DNA from: Reticulitermes speratus | Taxonomy: Eukaryota > Arthropoda > Insecta > Blattodea > Rhinotermitidae | DNA: 64,000 nucleotides | Direction: 5' to 3' | Assembly (NCBI GenBank): GCA_021186555.1 | Contig: JAJKFL010000002.1 | Location: 3,986,501-4,050,500, forward strand | Shown: in pieces, positions 53,827-64,000 of the stretch | Numbering within the stretch: position 1 is the stretch's first letter | How the letters are laid out: each line of letters opens with the position of its first letter | The notes under the pieces: model-generated | Databases searched by the model: none | Seen by the model: only the letters and a program-made list of their open reading frames with translations | Told to the model about the DNA's origin: nothing | Made by a program: the position numbers and the translations under genes

Positions 53827-54297
53827 ACAGGGTGATTTAGGAACAAAGGTCAATGATTTGGGAGGTGATACTGCCGGTTATTGTGAGAAAAAAGTTCATA
53901 TGAACATGTGTCTAACTCTGAATGGTTACCGAGGTACAGCTGTTTGATTCTACATTTACAAAAATATTGCGAATGGTAATAAAGAAAGAGATTTTAATTT
54001 TAATTTAACGTTTAAATGACAAATTCGTTACCCAAAAAAGAAAAATTTGTTACAGTTCACAATAAATGTTAGAAAATCCCACCGACTCGTGTATTCAACT
54101 TTCTTTTTTAACTTCGCTGTACATCCAAACTCACAAACCCCACGCAGAAGAGGGAGGGAAGAACAGTGCGCGCTATATTCAAACAGCTGTATCTCATAAA
54201 TATTCAGAGTTAGGCACATATTAATAGAAGTTCTTTTCGCACAATTACCGATATTGTCACCTCACAAAATACTGACCTTTCCTTCTGAAACACTCTG
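53827..54297. mobile_element. 471-bp TA-flanked MITE with long inverted repeats
   Basis: Starts cagggtgatttaggaacaaa, ends actgacctttccttctgaaa + cactctg; TA at both sides. The inverted similarity runs ~120 bp (for example gtctaactctgaatggttac / complement aatattcagagttaggcac; gtacagctgtttga / caaacagctgtatc). No coding remnant. Tc1/mariner-like by TA and CAGGG. Confidence 0.7.
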
Positions 54298-54302
54298 TAT
54301 AA

Positions 54303-54919
54303 GGCTAGGCGCACACTTGCGATTTTCTGTCGCGCGATTATTTAGTCGCACAAATAGAACACACTGTTTTCAGTAGGAATGCGCGCACATGCGACTAAAT
54401 AAAAGCAGCGATTAAAAAGATGCAACCAGCCCTATTTTACTAGCGACGCGACTGTCGCGAATAAAATGGGTTACATAGACAGGAATGAACCTGCGCACAT
54501 TGCTTCTGCTGCTGTTCAGTCGCAGTTCAATCCTTGGAGAGAAATCTATCGTTGAATATTATTGTATTTGAATTATTTGTTATTGATATTGAATTATGTC
54601 TGATAACGAATCTGCTGTTGATGATTCACCTCACACATTGTTTTGGACACGGAGAAATTGATTTTTGAATTGGAAAAACGTCCTGCTCTGTATGACAAAA
54701 AATTTGACTTATAAGTGGGTACACCAATGTTTTCGTTTGCGTCTTTTTTTGGATTTCATACGCAGTAATAAGGCAATCACACAAGTACTTTCGATGAAAT
54801 CCATACCATTACTGAAATATACCAGCGATTTTTTGGTCGCTGTGTGCGGACCGCAATACTTTTCGGCGATTGCGACTTTTCAGTCTCGGCGGCAATAAAT
54901 CGCAAGTGGGCGCCTAACC
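54303..54919 (+). mobile_element. PIF/Harbinger-like element with MADF remnant
   Basis: Ends ggctaggcgcacacttgcga and aaatcgcaagtgggcgccta + acc are inverted repeats; TAA is duplicated (54300-54302 and 54920-54922), the 3-bp target typical of PIF/Harbinger. Inside, MSDNESAVDDSPHTLFWTRR starts at 54597, and in another frame LIFELEKRPALYDKKFDL follows, then a stop. The E-x-x-P-x-L-Y-D signature is the MADF domain of the element's Myb/SANT-like accessory protein. It has a frameshift and stop, and no transposase. Confidence 0.75.
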
Positions 54920-55129
54920 TAAGATTATCTCATTTTTAAGCTCAATTTGATCAATCTAGTGATGGCCATATGAGACCGAAACATACTGAAGCAATAACAA
55001 AGACAGGTGTTGTCAATAAACCAATTTTGTGTAACGATTATCTGTTATTGATTTCTAATAAGCGACATATTTCAAGGACTTGTCTTCTGGAAGCTATGGC
55101 TGTCCTGTAACATGCCAAGCAGGCATTGA

Positions 55130-55320
55130 CAGCGGTACAGTTATAGCTCTACCCACACTCGACCCCGGCGCTAGAAAGGGGTGGGCGATGAACACCACGC
55201 CCCATGTTACAGAATCCTGGGTGGATGCCGGAGCCGATTTTAATGGGTCCAGGAAATCTCGTCTCCATCAGGGTTTCGAACTCCTGCCTTCTACCCTGTA
55301 GCGCGTCGGTATTCCAGTGG
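55130..55320 (-). mobile_element. Diverged SINE-C copy
   Basis: Order of words matches SINE-C in reverse: tatagctctacccacactcg, ccccggcgctagaaaggggt, ggtccaggaaatctcgtctc, agggtttcgaactcctg (B-box-like complement). The gap in the middle is altered. Confidence 0.55.
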
Positions 55321-55664
55321 AAGCAGCATAATGTTATGTTACAAATATCACCAACATTTAGAGTAATTTGTTGTTTGCTAAATTGGATGGAACAATCAGG
55401 TCTTTTGTTATAGAAAGTGAAGGTTTGTTAGTGTCTTCATAATAGCCTACAATCTAACCCATTCCTGAGCCATTTTGAATGTAGACTAATTTATCACACA
55501 CTACTTAAAGTCCATTTTAATATTATCCTGTATTTACTCATAAATTTCCAAACATACATTATCAATTTTATTTGCCTATTACTTTAAGTTTTCCTGGGTG
55601 AAATATTTTGAAGGAAAATGTCTGTCATCAGTATTTTCCGAATATTCTTGGCAATTAATGCTGC
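55321..55664. other. No recognised feature
   Basis: AT-rich, nothing seen. Confidence 0.4.
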
Positions 55665-55682
55665 TAGCTGATAATTTACCAG

Positions 55683-55930
55683 CCGACAAGGGGTGGTCCT
55701 CCAGCTTGGGGGTTGGGCGAGGGGCTAACAACTCCTCACCTTAAAAAATTACCATGTTACAAAACACCATACAGAGCCTCGGACCTGGACTGATTCTTTG
55801 GATAGGGACAGGTGGCGGGCTGTTGTGAGTGCGATAATGAACCTTCGGGTTCCATAAAATGCGGGGAATTTTCTTGACTAGCTGACGACGTGTTAGCTTC
55901 TTAAGAAGGACTGTGCTACATGGAGTTAGT
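55683..55930 (+). mobile_element. Short LINE-A-derived retroposon with target duplication, copy 2
   Basis: ccgacaaggggtggtcctcc, then 'cggacctggactgattctt' joined to ggatagggacaggtggcggg and the LINE-A 3' UTR with (GTTA)n. Flanked by tagctgataatttaccag at 55665-55682 and 55931-55948. Same 5' end and almost the same internal junction as 19983-20238 (which has 8 bp more, tgctca-containing). Confidence 0.8.
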
Positions 55931-55948
55931 TAGCTGATAATTTACCAG

Positions 55949-56737
55949 ACTCCTACTGTTCATTTTATTCTACAAGGATATAATCCTCACAAAACTCAGT
56001 AATGACTGCGTTGACTAACCTCTTTGGTCAAAACTGTCACCTCTACTGTCGCAGGTATGTAACAAATACTCTTCCTGACTCAAATCATTGTCACGGGCTA
56101 TCCTTACTGCGACATTTCCGTGTCGTTTATACTATCTTGGTTTTATTTTTTCATACTTTAGTATTATTCCAGAAGTCTGCAACATTTTGTGCTATAAAAA
56201 GAGCAGGAATCTTCAAATATTCACGTAGGTCTGGAAGTAAGACTTTACATTCTACCATGTCTGTGTTGTACTATGTTGTGTTGCGAGGAAAGAGTGGTAT
56301 ATGTAGGGGGGGGGGGGTGTGTCTCAAGGGGCTCCTGGCGATAAGTCCTTCCTTTTCCCGAAGGAATTCAGTACAAAAGCAAGAGAGTACACTGCACAGA
56401 GCATATGAAGCTTCTCCAGAACGGCGGTGAGGATTCTTGTTTGTAGCACACAGCAGGCTTTCTGCCCTAAGTACAAACATACACACAATAATACAGTACG
56501 TACACGATATGTGAGATTTGTGGTTCTGACGAAGGGGGCTACAGGGAATACTGTCTTGAGACGTGACGCCCTGCACTTTGTTAGATATTAATGATAATTC
56601 CGAGGAAAGTTTTGCTTCAGCTTTAGGGTAGAAGTATCAGAAGAGACGGAGGCCCCATATTTCTCAGAAACCTCCATCAGTTGATACCAGAGTGAAAGTT
56701 GTCACATGTCAATAGACAAGGATATATAAATGTATTC
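55949..56737. other. No recognised feature
   Basis: A 142-codon frame at 56002-56430 overlaps one on the minus strand and runs through a 10-G tract; no family resemblance. Confidence 0.4.
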
Positions 56738-56992
56738 ATTCATTCCACAGTCTGTCTTACGACAGGTCCGTAGCCTCTTCCAAAGCGTTTTTCCACAGGG
56801 TACGATCTAGTGCTTCCTCTTTCAATTTACAGTATATTCTCTTTTCCTTAAGGTCATCCAGTAGCAGCTTACGTCTTTCTCCCTCGTCTTCCCGTCATTT
56901 CTATCCTTCCTTCTAACTTTCCTTCAATCACGTGTTTCAGAAGGCAGTTCCTACGCAAGATGTGACCAATCCAGTTAGCATTTCTTCTTTTT
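56738..56992 (-). pseudogene. LINE-B C-terminal fragment
   Basis: Complement of the LINE-B end: ctgtcttacgacaggtccgt, agcctcttccaaagcg, gatctagtgcttcctctttc, ccagtagcagcttacgtctt, tgtgaccaatccagttagc. A small loss at about 56880 breaks the frame. Confidence 0.8.
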
Positions 56993-57270
56993 ATTTACAT
57001 ATATATAATATGTTGATATTAAGTGAACTAGTGGAGCAGAAAGTTTTGGCATTACACAAAATGGTGGCTTACGTCTGCAAATCCGGACGGTGTCACAAGT
57101 TTACTGCAAGCTTATCGCACGTTCATCGGCAGAATTCGTCTCATTAATGGCGTGTTCTTTTACTCAGCGCTCAGTGTTTTCATAAAAGAAGAAAGCATTA
57201 TGTTGTAATCCTGTACTTTGTCCATCTCTCTTTACGACTTGGTGTTGACCAAATACCTTGGATCATAGAC
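56993..57270. other. No recognised feature
   Basis: Short spacer, nothing seen. Confidence 0.4.
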
Positions 57271-57432
57271 AGTTACCAACAAATGCACAAACCATAAATT
57301 TAAAGGCATAAATCAACCTTTTATCATAATTAAAAAAATTTTAATCATGATAACATTATGATAAAAGATTGATTTATGCCTTTATTTATGGTTTGTGCAT
57401 TTGTTGGTAACTATAATAAAAATGCACGGTGA
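57271..57432. repeat. Foldback element lacking a ribozyme-like core
   Basis: agttaccaacaaatgcacaa + accataaa at the left, mirrored as 'tttatggtttgtgcatttgt' + tggtaact at the right; arms of ~60 bp around attttaatcatgataac. atgcacggtga follows at 57422. Same ends as the 6.9-kb palindrome, but the core segment is missing. Confidence 0.75.
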
Positions 57433-57534
57433 ATTAAGACAAAAATTAAAAAAATAAAACTTGGATCAGTTGACGCACTTTCGTGGTGTTTAATTGAAAG
57501 TCGTCACAGTCAGCAACAAAAATTTTGAGATCTT

Positions 57535-57655
57535 AACTCTTCTGGAATGTTACGCAACGTAGATTGGTTGTTACCGACGTTTCGGGACAAGCTATCTGTA
57601 CCATCTTCAAGAATCAAGCAGTCCAAGAAGAGGTCCTTCTTGGACTGCTTCTATG
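57535..57655 (-). repeat. Degenerate copy of the 30.3/34.5-kb hammerhead-like repeat
   Basis: gatcttaactcttctggaat, 'gttaccgacgtttcgggac', accatcttcaagaatcaag. On the minus strand TTGAAGA, then poor helix II, GAAACGTCGG. It ends in a small hairpin (gcagtccaagaagaggtcc / tccttcttggactgc). Confidence 0.5.
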
Positions 57656-58537
57656 CTGTATACGACCCAATCTTCATGTACATAATGTTAGACCCATTTT
57701 AGTCTTTAAAAGAGTTGATATTTCTCTATAGAACGGTGTGACGGTTTACAGGAGGAATACAGAAATGGTTTAGGGAAAGCGAAAGCTCTCCATTTCATTG
57801 CCTTTTAAGTCTGTCACGTAAAACAGTAACTGAGATTACGTTAGAAGTTAGTATCTTGCTGGTTAGCCACTAAACGTAAGTAGCCACCACAGTCACCGGT
57901 ACTTCAAATAGAAAATATGTGGCAGTAACCCCGGAATCTCAGTAAGAGTTAAGATCAGATCGCTCCCTTTTACCTGACAGATATTTACGATATTCAGAAA
58001 ATATTTAACAGGTAAATATTTTGTCGCTTTTTGCATATGGAGGTTATTTATATTAAGGATATTACAGCAAATTAAACTGATGTTTCAGTGTCCTATATTG
58101 GTCGAAAAATAACATGTAACATTTACATGCATTGCTTTACCTTCATGTGCGGCTTGTTGCATTTGGGAATGCAGAATTTTATAATGTTGCATTATTTTTG
58201 TATTTCAAATACAGAAGATATCTGCTTCTTCCGCCGTTAAACAGAGGACTATCACACTCACCTGGAACAAAAAAAAAAAAAGAACACAGAAATTAAAAAA
58301 TAAATTCGGATTTTCTGTACAAAGTTTTGTCAGCTGGCTCACAAATGCGTCATTTGAAGTTCTTTCCCCGTAGACTCAGTGGTAAAAATTTTGAATTACG
58401 ATTCTGTTAGGAGTTTATTGAGCGCTGAATTATTTCAAACGATTTAAAGTGAGACGAGTCATAGGAGGCACTTAAGGCACCAGATAATCATATCACCTGT
58501 GCCAATCCTTTCACAACACACGAGTATCGCGTATATA
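57656..58537. other. No recognised feature
   Basis: AT-rich DNA; nothing identified. Confidence 0.4.
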
Positions 58538-58619
58538 CAGGGTGTTGCAAAAGTCACTGCATACAAGTTGTTTAACATGTTGGTATTATTATTATTAAGT
58601 GATTTTTTGTGACACTCTG
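58538..58619. mobile_element. 82-bp mariner-like hairpin MITE, second family
   Basis: cagggtgttgcaaaagtcac at the left; agtgattttttgtgacactc + tg at the right is its imperfect complement. TA at the left, TG-TA at the right. Different from the 78-bp hairpins. Confidence 0.6.
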
Positions 58620-58704
58620 TGTAACTAAAATGTTTACGCCACAATGATCAATGACTGACCCCTCACATCAATTTACTATCGAGGTTAACATAAGCATAAC
58701 AATA

Positions 58705-58781
58705 CAGGACATACACAAAAGAATGGTGCGGTTTCAACAGTGAATACTGTTGAACCGCACCATTCTTTTGTGTATGCCCTG
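58705..58781. mobile_element. 77-bp hairpin mariner-like MITE, copy 4
   Basis: caggacatacacaaaagaat + ggtgcggtttcaacag at the left, complement at the right (one T lost), TA at both sides. Confidence 0.85.
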
Positions 58782-58783
58782 TA

Positions 58784-59106
58784 CATTCGCGTCCAATACG
58801 CCATTATGCTGTGTGTAGGAACAGGTTTATCCTTACTTTAAGCCACAAAAATGCGGTTAGTATTCGTCATGATCCAAAACGCAGCACGAGGTTTGTATGT
58901 TATTTCTAACAACAGTGGTGGGTTTAGAGGCTTTATGTGCTGCTTGTCCACTTAAGTAGGAATTCAAATTGGTTCTTCCTTGCGGTATTCAGACTTAAAC
59001 TTTGTAGCTTTTCTCATGCAGCAAGTCACGTTTTGTAGTAATATTTTACTGTCTTTTGCTTTGTAATTAATTATCGAAGATTAAAATCTACAGTATTTAC
59101 AGTAAA
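58784..59106. other. No recognised feature
   Basis: Nothing seen. Confidence 0.4.
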
Positions 59107-59647
59107 AGGTAAAGATAAAGGTCACCCTAGAACAGGCCATGAAGGCCCAGAGGGGGAGTAGAAGTATAGCTCTACTCTTTGTTTAACCTCGGCGCTAGAT
59201 GGGGGGGGGGGGGTTGGGTGGTTAACTCAACGCCCCGGCCGCTTTACCCCAGGGAATGACCCGGTACCCATTGTACAGGAGGCTGGGTGAGCCCCAGGGC
59301 CGGTGTGGACGGGTGCTGAAATTTTTGCCCCCACCGGGATTTTTTTTATATATATCCTGCCGGGATTTTTTTTTTCCTGTTCCGTTTTTTCCCCTTTGAT
59401 CCATTTTGAAATTTTTAAATCCTTTCGTCCTTCATGTCACTTTTTCGTTCCATGCTACCGTCCTTACAACAAACACAACACAAACATCCATGCCCCGTGG
59501 GATTCGAACCCACAATCCCAGTAACGAGCGGCCGCTAGACCCACGCCTTAGACCGCGCGGCCACTGGGATCGGTACCGGGATTCGATCCCCGGACCGTCC
59601 AGCCCGTAGCTCAGTCACTATACCGACTGAGCTATCCCGGCCCTTAT
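59107..59647 (-). mobile_element. SINE-C interrupted by SINE-A
   Basis: Tail at 59107 (gtaaagataaaggtcaccct) through cctcggcgctagatggggg, ccggtacccattgtacagga and ccccagggccggtgtggac; the head resumes after 59575 (gggattcgatccccggac, cactataccgactgagctat). The gap is filled by SINE-A. Confidence 0.85.
59338..59574 (-). mobile_element. SINE-A inserted inside SINE-C
   Basis: Reverse copy with body 1 (cgtccttcatgtcacttttt, acaacaaacacaacacaaac) and head (gggattcgaacccacaatcc, ccgcgcggccactgggatcg). The target phrase accgggatt appears on both sides (59333 and 59576), so the insertion used the SINE-C sequence as its target. Confidence 0.85.
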
Positions 59648-59649
59648 AC

Positions 59650-60218
59650 AGTATACAAGAAAAAATTACAAAAATTGTTCCGATAACCAATTTAACTAAA
59701 ATGAGTACATGAACCAAAAGTTATAAATAGGGGAAAATAAAAATAATATTAGTGAAAAATACCAAAAAATCACTATGCCTGATGGTGAGCTGGTTTACAG
59801 CAGTCTATATTTCGGTTGTATTATCTGTTTCTGCAAGTGAGACACGTGGACACGTGTTTTTGTAGCTGACCTTCTTGCTGCCACGTACCGTTATCTGAGA
59901 GGGATGCTGACACCGTATTTTCTCATTACTGATCCTCTCCACCCTCCGTCGCTGACCGCACTACCCTCGGACAGACTCCAAGCGATGTTGATCGAAGTGG
60001 TGTTTGCCGCATAATAGAAAAGGCGGGACAGGAAGGACGGTGCTGAGTCGTTAGTTTCATCATGCCAAGGGATAGCTGTGTTGTTCCACGGACACGGTTG
60101 TTACCACTTAGAAGCAACAGCAGTAAACGCCCTGTTCTGTTTAATTGGTATATGCAACTGGCTTACACGTTGTGTGTATTCAGTGTTTTATACTTGCAAT
60201 TAAGCACAATATATTGCC
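59650..60218. other. No recognised feature
   Basis: Nothing identified. Confidence 0.4.
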
Positions 60219-60460
60219 GTCCACGCGGTGGCGTAGTTGGTTGAGGCACTGAGCTACAAGCAAGAAGGTCGCGGGTTCGATGCCCGATGGTGTCATTGGA
60301 ATCTTTAATTTACGTAATCCTTTCGGTCGCACTATAGCCCAAGGGTCGACTCAGCCTCTAACAGAAATGAAGATAAAGGAGGCCGGAGCGTAGGGCTGAC
60401 AACCTTACCACCTTTATGTGCCGCTTGTCAAGAAATTCGAGGAGTCTCAAGCTCCTGGGA
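60219..60460 (+). mobile_element. SINE-E, copy 2
   Basis: Head cgcggtggcgtagttggttg, B box gggttcgatgccc, body cctttcggtcgcactatagc and gggctgacaaccttaccacc, like 47029-47330. It fuses at 'caagctcctggga' with a SINE-A head in reverse. Confidence 0.8.
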
Positions 60461-60525
60461 CCCACAATCCCAGCAAGCGAGCGGCTGCAGACCCACGCCT
60501 TAGACCGCACGGCCACTGGGATCGG
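60461..60525 (-). mobile_element. Solo SINE-A head attached to SINE-E
   Basis: Complement of the SINE-A head (cacggccactgggatcggc, gacccacgccttagaccgc); no body. Abuts SINE-E directly. Confidence 0.65.
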
Positions 60526-61328
60526 CAAAGATGTGGCTATAGTTTAGTTAACATTATCCTAATTTCAGTATTTGCAGAGAAATTTAGGAAACCGCAAAAA
60601 TCTTCATATATTATAGCCCTTCTTCATTTCAAGTTCGAATTCAGGACTCTCCGAAATGAAGGAATGATAGTGACAGTAGACTCGCAAAGTTTTTCCCCAA
60701 AATAAGACCGATTCAGTTGATATTATACATCTTATTATTTGTTACATTTCGATCATCAACCTTACTTTACTTTCTGCATAGCAGTCTTTATGCTTGAAAT
60801 TTCACCATGTTCCTAACCTGTATTTTTCTCGTTTTGTTACATATTTTCCTACTGAAAATAAAAGGGTCAAGATTCTGACCCCAAGGACAGGGGACAGATG
60901 GGTAGAAAATTTTTTGAAGGTCCATATATTTATCTCAGCCTTAAGGAAATTGACTGGCCCAGTCTCTCGGGAAATCTCCGCAAAACCCTAGGAGAAGTCT
61001 CTGCTTTTGCGAAAGTCTGTTCCGAATTGTACGTGTGTTGGACTGTACGAAATTACCTCTTGTTACCCTGAAAGTTTGTGCCCACTTAGACCAGCCGTTA
61101 CCAGGAGATTACCCTGCTCTCCCGCCGTACGTTGGCTTTGCATTTGCGAGAATTTACCGGATGCAATTAAAAGTTGGCAATTACTTTTTTTTTCGGATTG
61201 TGGTGTCGTGTAACCTCGGTACCTATCGTCGGTGCAGTACGTATCCACAGCATAAAGAGAGCTTCTTACCTCAGGCTCAAACTGTTTTGCAACACAATTA
61301 ATACATTAACCAAATTATACACTTAATC
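60526..61328. other. No recognised feature
   Basis: Several short overlapping frames at 61007-61301, no family resemblance. Confidence 0.4.
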
Positions 61329-61340
61329 AAATACATTCAG

Positions 61341-61743
61341 GCCGATCCCAGTGGCCGTGCGGTCTAAGGCGTGGGTCTTCGGCCGCTCGCTTACTAGGAT
61401 CGTGGGTTTCGAAATCCCACCGGGGGCATGGATGTTTGTGTTGTGTTTGTTGTAAAGACGGTAGTATGGAACGTAAAGTGACATGAAGGACGAAAGGATT
61501 TAAACAGTACAAAAATGGATCAAAGGGAAAATCCTCAGACAAGAAAAAAAAAATCCCACCGGGGGCATGGATGTCTGTCTGTTGTGAGTGTTGTGTGTTG
61601 TCAGGTAGAGGTCTCTGCGACGGGCTGATCACTCGTCCAGAGGAGTCCTACCGACTGTGATGTGTCTAACTGTGATCGTGAAGCCTCGACGAAACGAGGA
61701 GTCCCAGGCCCATATAGGGCTGTCGAAACATACAAAAAGAAAA
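61341..61743 (+). mobile_element. SINE-A, two-part copy with target duplication
   Basis: Head (ccgatcccagtggccgtgcg, gggtttcgaaatccc with 2-bp gain in the B box), body 1, A-rich linker, then atcccaccgggggcatggat again and body 2. Flanked by aaatacattcag at 61329-61340 and 61744-61755. Inserted just beside a hammerhead-like repeat. Confidence 0.9.
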
Positions 61744-61769
61744 AAATACATTCAGAAGCAAGTACAAAA

Positions 61770-61808
61770 CTCCTACATGTTTCGGCATCGGGGTGCCATC
61801 ATCATGGA
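61770..61808 (-). ncRNA. Hammerhead-like motif with one core change
   Basis: Minus strand: ATGATGA instead of CTGATGA, extra T, helix II GGCA/TGCC, GAAACATGTAGGAG. The flank (actcctacatgtttcggc) is close to the 3.55-kb locus (gcttctacatgtttcggc). Confidence 0.4.
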
Positions 61809-61809
61809 T

Positions 61810-62158
61810 TTATCTGAACAAAGAAATACAAGCCAGCACGCTTATGTAAATATTGTGTTGCTTCATTGAAATTACTAAAATATTAATATTCCAAGATGAC
61901 AAATTTAAAATTCATAAAATCACAATATTGTAAATATGAAAATTTGTGAACTGAGATATTAGAGGCAGAAGTTTCAAGATGTTTACACTCTTTATGCAGC
62001 ATGCATACAAATATCTTTCACGGTCTATTATGATCTGAAGAGGTCTGCTGCTAGACTGTATGTGTCAGGCGGTGTGGTATAATGTATTCTATTAAGTGCA
62101 TAATTTGGTTGATATATTAATTATAAGAATATGAATATTATAAAGGGATCAGACGAGC
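61810..62158. other. No recognised feature
   Basis: AT-rich. Confidence 0.4.
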
Positions 62159-62159
62159 A

Positions 62160-62415
62160 AAAAAACAGTACAGCCTACACCATGAAAAATATGACCTAAT
62201 GAACAAGATAAACCAGTACCATGCATCAAATACAATACCTACCGAAACATTAACATATTATTTTAGTACGAATAACAAGTGGTGTCTGTGCATACCAAGC
62301 AGTGGAAAAGTGAAAAACCTTGCCTGAAAGTGAACCAATGAGAACGACGTTTTAATATATGCATTTTAAACGACATACAGTTTTTTTAAATAAAGTTGCA
62401 TCCAGTTGGTTTATG
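62160..62415 (+). repeat. Second copy of the 39.2-kb foldback-element interior, core deleted
   Basis: aacagtacagcctacaccat, gaacaagataaaccagtacc, atgcatcaaatacaatacct, gcagtggaaaagtgaaaaac, then gttgcatccagttggtttat at 62395. The segment with CTGAAGA...GAAAC seen at 39449 is missing here, as is the left arm. Confidence 0.8.
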
Positions 62416-62773
62416 TAAATAGTGATTATAAAGGAATGTTTTGTAACATGTTTTAGGAATAAAGTTGGAAATGCTTACATAAATATATTAATTAGTAGAG
62501 TTATGATGCCGAGGAGACGCTTCTGAGTACCATGGCACAGGGTTGAAAACAATCGAATCTGGAAGACAACAGTATTTTCCAAACATGACACATCCAGAAA
62601 ATATGTCTGGAATAGCCTATTATAAACCTACCCAGCGCTATTATAACGCAGCTATTTCTTTTGAACTCAACAATTTAATTTTCTAGGATACAAGAAACAT
62701 TTTTTTACATTTCTTAATAATGGACGTATTTTATAACGGAACGGACTGTACATGTTTCTTTCTATTCCGCTAT
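62416..62773. other. No recognised feature
   Basis: Nothing seen. Confidence 0.4.
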
Positions 62774-62783
62774 ACCTATCAGT

Positions 62784-63045
62784 GCCGATCCCAGTGGCCG
62801 CGCGGTCTAAGACGTGGGTTTCCGGCCGTTCGCTTGCTGGGATTGTGGGTTCGAATCCCGCCTAGGACATAGATGTCTGTCTGTTGTGAGTGTTGTGTTT
62901 TGTCAGGTAGAGGTCTCTGCGACGGGCTGATCACTCTTCCAGAGGAGTCCTACCGAGTGTGGTGTGTCTGAGTGTGATCGTGAAGCGTCGAACAATGAGG
63001 CGGCCTAGGCCCCCAAGGGGCTGTCGAGACATTGGGGGAAAAGAA
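62784..63045 (+). mobile_element. SINE-A, one-part copy with target duplication
   Basis: Head gccgatcccagtggccgcgc, B box gggttcgaatccc, body 2, 3' variant 'gcggcctaggcccccaaggg'. Flanked by acctatcagt at 62774-62783 and 63046-63055. Same 3' subfamily as 44854. Confidence 0.9.
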
Positions 63046-63055
63046 ACCTATCAGT

Positions 63056-63831
63056 AACTTACAAAATTGGGCTGTCTTGAAGAACTCGGGTATTTTTGGA
63101 TACCATGCCATGTCAACTAGTAAATATTTACCGCCATTTTAAGTTACCGTAATGCCTTAAGTACTCTTTACCGGTGACAATGTCGTAACATTCCACAACA
63201 ACGGAATCTTCAAGTATAGCGACAAGTATCGTAACGAAAAGTAGACTCAGATATACAAACAAAGTAGCACATGACATAAAGTGCGGGTCCTTTTATGATA
63301 CAGAACTTTGATTTAAACTTTTCTCGACACGATTAGAGTTTAAAATTTAATTCTACCTCTTTTCTAGATGGCGCCACTGTTGCGACTAGCTTCGCGTTGG
63401 TGGATTCAGTGCATGTGGTAATTAACTTCAGAGCCATTGGTATAAGAAAAACAGCAAATAATGCATTTGGAAAATATTCATACTGCTGCAGAAGGAGTTT
63501 AGCGCAGAAGCATTAAAAATTCACAACATTAACAATTTAATTACTGTTACGTAGAAATAAACGGTTTGGAGGTCATTGTGTTGTTACACGAGTATCTGCG
63601 TCACTTCGTGGGTGATGAACAATAATTTAAAAAGGCGCCTTATTTTAATAAAAATGTAAATCAAATTAATTACCCATATTTTTTTACAGAATTATTTAAA
63701 AATCAATAATTTTTTAGTTTTCTTTTCTGAAATGAATATGCCATTTTTACGAAATGGGAATATTAAATATATGTAGTTAATTATAAATATTTACTTAAGA
63801 TATTACAAATTTTTTACTACTGCGTTTTTAT
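63056..63831. other. No recognised feature
   Basis: AT-rich; nothing identified. Confidence 0.4.
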
Positions 63832-64000
63832 GGCAGGAGTGCCCCTAGTGGCCACGGCCTCCTCATTATACGAGCTTCACAATCACACTCAGACACACAA
63901 CACTAGGTAGGACTCCTCTGGACGAGTGATCAGCCCGTCGCAGAGACCTCTACCTGACAAAACACAACAATACAAACAGAAAGACATCCATGCCCCCGGC
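63832..64000 (-). mobile_element. SINE-A, cut by the window edge
   Basis: Reverse copy from its tail (cacggcctcctcattatacg) to 'gacatccatgcccccggc'; the head lies beyond the window. Confidence 0.8.

Larger units (their letters stand above)
53690..55010. repeat. Inverted pair of hammerhead-like repeats enclosing two DNA elements
   Basis: Left: tttgttattattgctatatg, ttcggccttatggccgtcat, 'atattgagcttaaagag'. The right (54.93-55.01 kb) is its complement: 'tttttaagctcaattt', gtgatggccatatgagaccg, aaacatactgaagcaataac. The space between holds a mariner-like MITE and a Harbinger-like element, so the original inner sequence was much shorter. Confidence 0.65.

Noticed and set aside
56002-56430. 142-codon open frame
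   Set aside because: It runs through a 10-G tract and overlaps an equally long minus-strand frame; no recognisable motif.

Overview
This is 64 kb of non-coding eukaryotic DNA, almost certainly from an insect. A blattodean (cockroach or termite relative, perhaps Periplaneta-like) is my best guess. That rests on the combination of tRNA-derived SINE families, the C-terminal peptides of the non-LTR retrotransposon remnants (cores such as RWAGHVARM and [19 protein letters not shown]), and mariner, pogo, hAT and Harbinger-type DNA transposon relics. I found no host protein-coding gene, no rRNA gene and no functional tRNA gene. All recognisable coding sequence belongs to broken mobile elements. The window reads as intergenic or intronic sequence saturated with repeats.

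Layout. 0-10 kb: LINE fragments, a foldback locus at 3.5 kb, a 17-copy 114-bp satellite (3.9-5.8 kb), a palindrome at 6.9-7.3 kb, a SINE, a 25-bp satellite with higher-order structure, a 10-bp array and a hAT element. 10-25 kb: SINEs, a LINE insertion with an internal 3'-end duplication, short arrays, a SINE nested in an older repeat, and LINE relics. 25-37 kb: a mariner transposase relic, LINE-A, a nested palindrome at 31.8-33.1 kb, three tandem 269-bp hairpin units and an isolated copy of the 114-bp monomer. 37-50 kb: SINEs, a 26-bp array fused to a foldback element, several hairpin MITEs, a 30-bp array and pogo/Harbinger-type elements. 50-64 kb: the likely transposase-bearing relative of the hairpin MITEs, LINE-B with an expanded 3' end, a MADF-containing Harbinger-like element, more SINEs (one SINE inside another) and small palindromes.

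The most interesting theme is a dispersed class of foldback repeats carrying hammerhead-ribozyme-like cores: CTGANGA, one extra base, a short helix, GAAA, then a tiny third helix. The cores sit in divergent pairs on opposite arms of inverted repeats. Several loci share a terminal signature (CACCGTGCAT, a 15-28 bp gap, then CCAAC next to ATGCAC or a variant of it). This resembles terminal repeats of Penelope-like retroelements or related non-autonomous elements. Tandem arrays repeatedly lie at or inside these units, as if satellites were growing from element ends.

A second theme is small non-autonomous elements that can be tied to a parent. Four 77-78 bp perfect-hairpin MITEs share ends with a 404-bp element that keeps a Tc1/mariner transposase C-terminus. 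Two ~250-bp LINE derivatives have intact target-site duplications. All coordinates of diverged repeats are approximate, since no alignment could be run.
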